Assembly: GCA_958450325.1 (NCBI GenBank)
Contig: OY288245.1
Coordinates: 63,165,441 to 63,229,440, forward strand
Length of the DNA: 64,000 nt
Source: Agrostemma githago
Taxonomy: Eukaryota; Streptophyta; Magnoliopsida; Caryophyllales; Caryophyllaceae
Direction of reading: 5' to 3'
Part shown: in pieces, positions 58,538 to 64,000 of the stretch
How positions within the stretch are numbered: position 1 is the first letter of the stretch
Layout: each line of letters starts with the position of its first letter
The notes under the pieces: generated by a model
Databases searched by the model: none
Seen by the model: only the letters and a program-made list of their open reading frames with translations
Told to the model about the DNA's origin: nothing
Position numbers and translations under genes: made by a program

Positions 58538-59767
58538 ATGGACATGGCTCGACCAAGCTACCATCAATCATCACGGGACAACTTTGGGTCAAATGGCCAA
58601 GTCCCGAGATCTCACCAACCATATCAACCTCATCAACAATCTTATGAACGCCCTCCTTATGGTTACCAAGAAAGTTGTCAAGGATCATTCCAACATCTTA
58701 ACAACTACCAAACACCCTCACAAAACCCACAACTAAATATCCTTGAAACTTGTCAAATGATGTCTCAATTGATTAAGATTCAACATGAGGAGATAGCTCT
58801 ATTACAAAAGACTCAACAAGTGATGATGACTCACATGCAAGGGATTGAAAGGGAGCTCAAGGCCCAAATAGAGGTGCAAGATGCTCGCATCAATGCATTC
58901 ATGGCCCATATCACGATGTCGGCCACTCGAGCTCCATTACATGTTGAGGAAGGTTCATTTGGGCATGAAGGTCGGGTATCTCAACCCAATCTTGAAGCTA
59001 CAAATGAAGAAGAGAGGGTCGATCAAGAGGTCATTGTTGAGTGTTGCTTAGGCGGTGAAGATGAGGGAAGAATAGAGGAAGTTGAGGCTTCAAGGGTCGA
59101 CAATGAGGAGGGAGTTGAACATAATTATCAAGATAACTCTTGGGGAGCCAATGTATTGGCTATAAAGTTGGATTTGTTTGATTTTCTTCGTGATGAACCG
59201 GGTGTTGACAATCCAAACCCAAGTGAAGAGATGACCCCTCATGATCATTTTGACAAGGTGAGTGAAAAGGAGCGCAATACTTGGGAAAAAGAAGTAGATG
59301 CCTTGGAACTTGCCTTGTATGGGGAATTGGAGGATCCTAAAGCCTCCAATGAAGAAAACTTGATGCCTTCTCCTCCTCTACCGCACTCGATGCCTAGTCC
59401 TTTGTCTTGTGAGACGGTTGCTGAAGAGGATCCTTGTCGGGCAGTGGAAAAGAGCTCCACTCTCGACCCCGTAGAAGAAGCGACACCCCTAGGGTGTGAT
59501 CTCCCACATCATGACACTGAGCACGACTCTAGACCACTATACCTGCCGGATGGTCATAAGAGTCGTAGCTATGTTGGTTCCGAAGACCCGGAAGATCACG
59601 AGAAACCCGAGCTCAATAAAGATGATCGCTTCTTCCCTCCGACTTGGAAACTTTTGGGAGTGGCTAGGCTCGGCCATGAGAGCTTAATTGAAGATGTTGC
59701 TAGAGCATTTGACTTACTCCTTCGAGCTCTTGATGGCTATGGAGGCGTTGTTGGTGGGAGTATTTAG
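58538..59767 (+). CDS. Single ORF of the non-autonomous Athila element (gag-derived or unknown)
   Basis: The frame is open from a GTG at 58502, but the first ATG is 58538 (MDMARPSYHQSS), giving 409 residues to TAG 59765-59767. The N-terminal ~80 residues are rich in Gln, Tyr and Pro. About residues 75-130 look like a coiled coil (MMSQLIKIQHEEIALLQKTQ; MQGIERELKAQIEVQ), as in the spacer part of Athila Gag. The middle is strongly acidic. The end (WKLLGVARLGHESLIEDVARAFDLLLRALDG) may fold into helices. There is no zinc knuckle, protease or capsid block that I can name. It has no lesion although the element lacks pol, so it may be maintained or simply young. Function unknown. Confidence 0.6.
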   Translation: MDMARPSYHQSSRDNFGSNGQVPRSHQPYQPHQQSYERPPYGYQESCQGSFQHLNNYQTPSQNPQLNILETCQMMSQLIKIQHEEIALLQKTQQVMMTHMQGIERELKAQIEVQDARINAFMAHITMSATRAPLHVEEGSFGHEGRVSQPNLEATNEEERVDQEVIVECCLGGEDEGRIEEVEASRVDNEEGVEHNYQDNSWGANVLAIKLDLFDFLRDEPGVDNPNPSEEMTPHDHFDKVSEKERNTWEKEVDALELALYGELEDPKASNEENLMPSPPLPHSMPSPLSCETVAEEDPCRAVEKSSTLDPVEEATPLGCDLPHHDTEHDSRPLYLPDGHKSRSYVGSEDPEDHEKPELNKDDRFFPPTWKLLGVARLGHESLIEDVARAFDLLLRALDGYGGVVGGSI

Positions 59768-60053
59768 TGTAAATATCTCTTTTTCTTTTCTTTTGTGCTT
59801 GTATTTGTGTTAATGTTTGTATAGTTTGGTTTCTAGGATTTTTAGCCTTTGTGGAACTCTTGTTCATTTGGATTTTTGATGAGCGATGTGAGGGAGGGAA
59901 TTTGATGTTGTATTTGAGTTCATTGTGATAGGTGTGAAGGAAAGGTGATTCCTAGAGGAGAGTAGGTAATGATAGAGCTTGGATCGTGAGTATGGAAGTC
60001 GGTTTTTGAAGCTTCGGTGAAGTTTTTGGGGTTTTGGAGGTCAAGAAGACCCA

Positions 60054-60237
60054 TCCCGGGCGGGAAGGGAGCTTCCCGACCGGGAAGGAAGTCCCATCCC
60101 GACCGGGAAGAAGCCGTCCCGATCGGGATGGAGGTGCAAAAATTGGAGCATTCTGGAGTGCCGTCCCGACCGGGAAGGTGGCTTCCCGATCGGGACGGGT
60201 GTGTCATAGCGATCGGGACCATCCATCCCAACCGGGA
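60054..60237. repeat. Palindrome array E: eight TCCCGAYCGGGA-type sites in the element interior
   Basis: Sites start at 60054, 60074, 60097, 60117, 60164, 60184, 60207 (variant) and 60226, giving steps of 20, 23, 20, 47, 20, 23 and 19 bp. TCCCGACCGGGA and TCCCGATCGGGA are the main forms. It lies ~300-470 bp downstream of the ORF. Confidence 0.8.
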
Positions 60238-61016
60238 TGGTCTCTTTTCTCCTCTTTTGGCCTCTTCTTTGACATTGAGCCCACCCAACCATTGTATACC
60301 CCCACCCAACCTCCCTCACCCATCCTTGCTCATGTCATATGACCGTTCCACTTCATTCACATACCCTCACCTCATTTCTCTTTCCTTTCCACCGAGTTTC
60401 ACATCGAATCCTACTCCCCTCATACCATTACTACCTCTACCATGCGTACCTATCAAGCTTGAAGCGGAATAGCAATGATGAAGACAAGCAAGTACCTATA
60501 TTGATCTATGAGACGATGGTGAGAGTGAGTTGCTAACCTATGGTACGGCAACTATCCTTTCTTTTCCGTCTTTTATTGCTTGTTTTCCTTTGTTTACTCC
60601 CCTTCCCCTTGTACACTTTTGTGTCAAGGTGTCATGGTGGCCCTCGGGGCCTTAGTTTATGTTGCTCCCGAGTCTCGATGATGTGACTACTTCGAGAGTC
60701 ATTTCAAAATCCAAAATTTATAAGTTTTTCACCCCTTTTTGTTGGATTTAGTCGGATTTAGGCGGAATCCGGGCTAGGTGACTTGATTACACCTAGCCCT
60801 TCCCTCCCATTTCCTTTTATTTCCTTCTTTTTATTTCTTCCCCCATCCATATCTTTTCTTGTCTCGGCCCATGGTGACTTGACTACACCCCGGCCGGACA
60901 CCTTCTACCCTTTTCTTCACTTTATTTTTGATTATTAGCTTTATTTTCGTAGTTTCTTTTCTTTTTCTTTTGTCTCTCCGCACCCTACGATCGAGCATGA
61001 GGACATGGCTCGATTT

Positions 61017-61029
61017 AAGTGTGGGGGAG
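61017..61029 (+). other. Internal copy of the Athila polypurine tract
   Basis: AAGTGTGGGGGAG is identical to the tract at 62753-62765 but lies 1.7 kb before the LTR, after 'catgaggacatggctcgatt'. It could act as a second plus-strand priming site or mark the end of an ancestral, shorter element. Confidence 0.6.
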
Positions 61030-61907
61030 CGATATTCTAGTATAGTTAGTTTTATTTTCTTAGTTTTTCGAAAAAAGCTTTAAAAAACCCTAAAAATTCG
61101 AAATTTTTTCATAAAAATCAAAAAGATTTTCTTTTGTGTCTTTTCCTTTTTGTGTCGTTATGTCGCATTTTTGTTTTGTTGTGCGTGTTTTGCCCCCCTT
61201 TTTCTCCTTATAGGTTGCCCAATCGCCGTTAGCTTTGGTGAGCTTTCAAGACTTCCGGTAACATCTCTTCATCTCTTTTTCCCTCTTTGCTTCTTGTGAG
61301 TTTGGAGGAGATTTTTGATGATGTGTGCTCGGGAGGAGCTTTGTAAAGATTGTGGTGGATTTGGAGACTTGTTTGAAGATCGGGGTGGTGTTTGTTTTGT
61401 TTATGTGTTGTTTCTCCTTGTTTTGTTTTGTTTTGTCTCTTTTTCTTTCACTTTCGTTGTGTCTTTGTTTTGTGTTTTGTTGTGTGTCATGTGTGTAAAC
61501 GTTTTCGAAAACCCGGTTTAGAGGCTAGAGTGTGAGTGTCTATTCTCCCTTCCTAGTTGTATAACTCGAGTTTTGGACTTTAATCTAGTAGAATGACCCT
61601 AAATCAATGATTTCGTTGGTCCTTTACCTTGAGTCCACCTAGCTTACTAGGGATTTACTACATGATTTGCATTTTGACCATTATGACCACCCACGGTGTG
61701 AAAAGACCTTGGTTACCGAGTCTCGTCCCTTAGGTGACCGTGTCTAGGAACGTTTGATTAGTCCAAGTTCCCCCTTTTTGTGAGTACGAAGGGAAGACGT
61801 CGTCCCGACATACTCACCTTCCTCACATACACACACAATAAAATGCAATTTGTCGATTCTCTCTTTCTTGATTTTCGAGAAGTGCCAAAAATGCCAAATC
61901 TTGCCAA

Positions 61908-62060
61908 AAGGGCAAAGAAAAGAAAAAGAAAGAAAAAAATGAAAGAAAGAAAAGAAATGAAGAAAAAGAAAAGGCACAAAAGCCAAAAAGAAAATAGAAA
62001 AGAAGAAAAAGAAATGGCATGGCAACAAACAAATCAAAATGTCGAAAAGAAAAGAGAAAA
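61908..62060 (+). repeat. Purine-rich (A/G) low-complexity tract
   Basis: About 150 bp that is almost all A and G on the plus strand (gaaaaagaaagaaa-type). The Lys/Glu-rich frame across it (61780-62106) is compositional. Confidence 0.8.
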
Positions 62061-62752
62061 TGCCAAAAGAAAACCCGAATCACAAAAAGATATCCTCTCA
62101 AAATAAGCCTTTTTCCGACTTTTGCCGTGAAGAGCCTACCAAAGGACCGAGTCCCTAGGAAGGATGATAGCGGCATTAGTCGGTCTTCCCTCATTTTGCT
62201 TGTCTTCCACCTTTTTACTTGGACTAGTTAGGCGGTCTTGGACACGGGACGACCCTCTTGGCTCACGCTAAAGGGGGCGGGGTCTCACTTACCTACAGTG
62301 TCGACTAACACCGTGGTTCTTCACTTTTCCACTCTGCCGATCGTCCCATAGTACGTTTTTAGAAAGTTAGGAGGACCTAGGTAAGTTACCAACGTTTTTG
62401 TTGCTTTATCGTCATACTATTAGGGTTTAGTTCACCTTGGTTTGTATGTCTAGCTTGGGAACGTTGTCACTTGCCTCGAGTCCTAAACCGGTGCTTCTTT
62501 CACCGCTTTTAGAGGGAAGCGGTATTTCTTTTGTTTTGGGTGCAACCGTCTAAGTGTTTGTTTGTGTATTTGTTTGTTTGTGTGTTTGGTGTCCGGTTGC
62601 ATCCACAGTTTTGTCGCAAGACCCAACTTGCCTTGCGGAGTGCACTTTTCTTCTAAGTGTACTCGCGTGATTTGAAGGGGCGTAGGGTGCGCTAATACCC
62701 ACTCGGATAGTTTAGTAGTTAGTATGTGCTTACTCGAGGGCGAGTAAGGGTT

Positions 62753-62765
62753 AAGTGTGGGGGAG
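62753..62765 (+). other. Polypurine tract of the Athila-type element
   Basis: AAGTGTGGGGGAG lies directly before the 3' LTR (TGATAAGTG at 62767). This is the usual Athila tract. Confidence 0.85.
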
Positions 62766-62766
62766 T

Positions 62767-64000
62767 TGATAAGTGTCATTTGTAGTGCCTATTTTGTAGT
62801 GTTTTCGTCCCGTTTTCCTTGTTGAATCGCTCCTTGGGAGCGGTTTAGGGGCTTCTTATGCTTCCTTTAGTTCGTTTCAGGTTCCCGAGACCGAATTGGA
62901 AGAGTTGGAGCGATTCCGACTCTATACATACGCATTTTGGAGCCAACGAAACTAAGGAACGATGACTCGATGCCTTGGAGTCGACCCCGAGACCTTGGGA
63001 CCCAATCCCGAGCCTCAAAGACCCGATCCCGAGTCCCGAGAATCGGTGAGAAGCCCATGAGAAGTAAGAAGGGACCAAAAAGATCATAATGGAGGCCTAC
63101 AAGGCTCATCCCGTTCGGGATAAGCTCATCCCGTTCGGGATGAGGGAGCAAAAAGAGGAGCTGCTGACCTGGGCCCATCCCGATCGGGATGGAGGCGTCC
63201 CGACCGGGACCGACCTCGTCCCGACCGGGACCACCCCGTCTCGGCCGGGACGGGCCACTGCTACTCCGCTTTGTTTTCTTTTCTTCTCCCTTTCATTTGT
63301 AACCCTATATATACTCTTCCCTTGTTATGTTAAGCTTATGCCTTTCATTAGAGACTAAACCCTAGATAGATTAGCATAGATTACTGTAGATTAGTCTTTA
63401 GATTATCGTTAATCATAGATTAATACTTGTAATTTGGGAATTCTTCAAGATCTTCACCAAGCTTGACAAACTTGGATGTTTGTTTTGGGTTCTTCCATTT
63501 ATGCAAGTTTCTTTCTTCTTTTCATCTTCTAGTTTGGTATTATCTCTTTTCCTTTCTCTTGTTTATTGTTTTATTAATCAAGTTTGAATCTTTAGTTCTT
63601 GTTAGTGTTTAGTTCTTCATTCTTGATAGTTTCATTATGTTAGTTTTGTTGTTTGGTTTGATTCCTCTTGTTAGTGATAGTTTTAGTTTAGATATGTTAG
63701 AGTAGTGTTCTTGTTAGGGTTAGTAAGGTGATTAGGATGTTAATTGGATGATTAAGGGATTGTTGGAGTTGTTGGTGGAAGATTTGGGTTTCCTCTTGTA
63801 TGATGCACATCACATGTTTGTTGAATTGCTTGAATGACTAAGTATGTACGAATGCTTGTTTTCTTGCCTTTCTTTGTGGGTATTAGTCGTTTGTGGGTTC
63901 GGTCCCCTCATTAAGTTGCGAGAGCCCGGTGAGGACGACCCCTAGGTCGGTCTAAGTCGCGAGAGCCCGGATTCGACCTAGGCCTATAGCGTGCTAGAAC
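62767..64000 (+). repeat. 3' LTR of the Athila-type element (truncated by the window end)
   Basis: Collinear with 56730-57964 with very few substitutions. The palindrome array is at 63109-63250 (the site corresponding to 57141 is intact here, TCCCGATCGGGA) and TATA is at 63306. Confidence 0.92.

Larger units (their letters stand above)
59768..62752 (+). other. 3' non-coding interior of the Athila-type element
   Basis: No supported gene. It contains a second palindrome array (60054-60237), an internal copy of the polypurine tract (61017-61029), a purine-rich tract (61908-62060) and T-rich frames (61315-61521; minus 61744-62194) that are compositional. Both strands are open across the palindrome array only because the motif has no stops. 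Confidence 0.55.
56730..64000 (+). mobile_element. Young Athila-type LTR element without pol (continues beyond the window)
   Basis: The LTR 56730-58331 is repeated from 62767 to the window end. There is a tRNA-Asp-type PBS at 58335 and an Athila polypurine tract at 62753. The target repeat on the left would be GATGC (56725-56729); the right one is outside the window. The interior (4.4 kb) has one 409-codon ORF and no protease, RT, RNase H or integrase, so it is non-autonomous. The LTRs are almost identical, which means recent activity. Confidence 0.9.

Noticed and set aside
59920..60472. Overlapping ORFs on both strands across palindrome array E
   Set aside because: All frames are open on both strands because the stop-free motif repeats; no known protein and no consistent frame.
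61744..62194. Phe/Ser-rich minus-strand ORFs resembling membrane proteins
   Set aside because: Produced by the purine tract read on the opposite strand; compositional artefact.

Overview
The window is plant nuclear DNA: an AT-rich intergenic and intronic landscape packed with nested transposable elements, with one host gene that I can recognise. The retroelement lineages (Tat/Retand-like, Athila, Tekay-like chromovirus, Copia), Helitrons, Stowaway and Mutator-type MITEs and GT-AG introns all point to a dicot. A Caryophyllales species is possible, because the Tat element resembles Retand-type elements as I remember them, but that is a weak inference. There is no bacterial, organellar, rRNA or CRISPR content.

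Region 1 (1-9,050) is a minus-strand gene of the plant VPS62/DUF946 family. Exon 1 lies at 8442-8580 and exon 2 starts at 368 and runs off the left edge. The ~8.07 kb intron between them holds two adjacent Helitrons, a 658 bp Mutator-type MITE with a 9 bp target duplication and a SINE-like core, a third Helitron end, a Stowaway MITE and a tRNA-like SINE fragment. A second Stowaway sits ~480 bp upstream of the start codon.

Region 2 (10,240-31,000) is a Copia relic followed by a complete 15.5 kb Tat-lineage Ty3/gypsy element (11453-26995, TSD ATACC). It has 2.65 kb LTRs, a tRNA-Arg primer site, broken gag-pro-RT-RNaseH-archaeal RNaseH-integrase, and an intact-looking antisense gene (521 codons after removing one 227 bp intron) with its own TATA box. 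A 3.55 kb solo LTR (TSD ACTGC) follows.

Region 3 (31,350-53,000) starts with AT-rich non-coding DNA carrying a Helitron end, a 171 bp tandem duplication and a SINE-like fragment. A minus-strand chromovirus relic follows. It is split by (a) a Tat solo LTR (TSD GGTAT), itself split by a gag/pol-less Tat element in the opposite orientation (TSD GTTTG), and (b) a second copy of the 3.5 kb solo LTR in inverted orientation, itself carrying a MITE (TSD ATTGTTTAT).

Region 4 (53,010-64,000) is a decayed Athila element with a 1.04 kb Mutator-type MITE inside it. Its integrase is interrupted by a young Athila-type element (56730 to beyond the window) that lacks pol and has one 409-codon ORF.

The most unusual signal is not a gene. 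Arrays of 12-bp palindromes, ACTCGAYCGAGT in the Tat element and TCCCGAYCGGGA in the Athila element, share the core CGAYCG. Neighbours are 19-23 bp apart and pairs are separated by ~47-52 bp, although the spacer sequences are not conserved. They lie just upstream of the LTR TATA boxes in both lineages, recur in the Tat 5' leader, recur inside the intron of the Tat antisense gene, and recur in the interior of the Athila element. The spacing suggests sites on one face of the helix.
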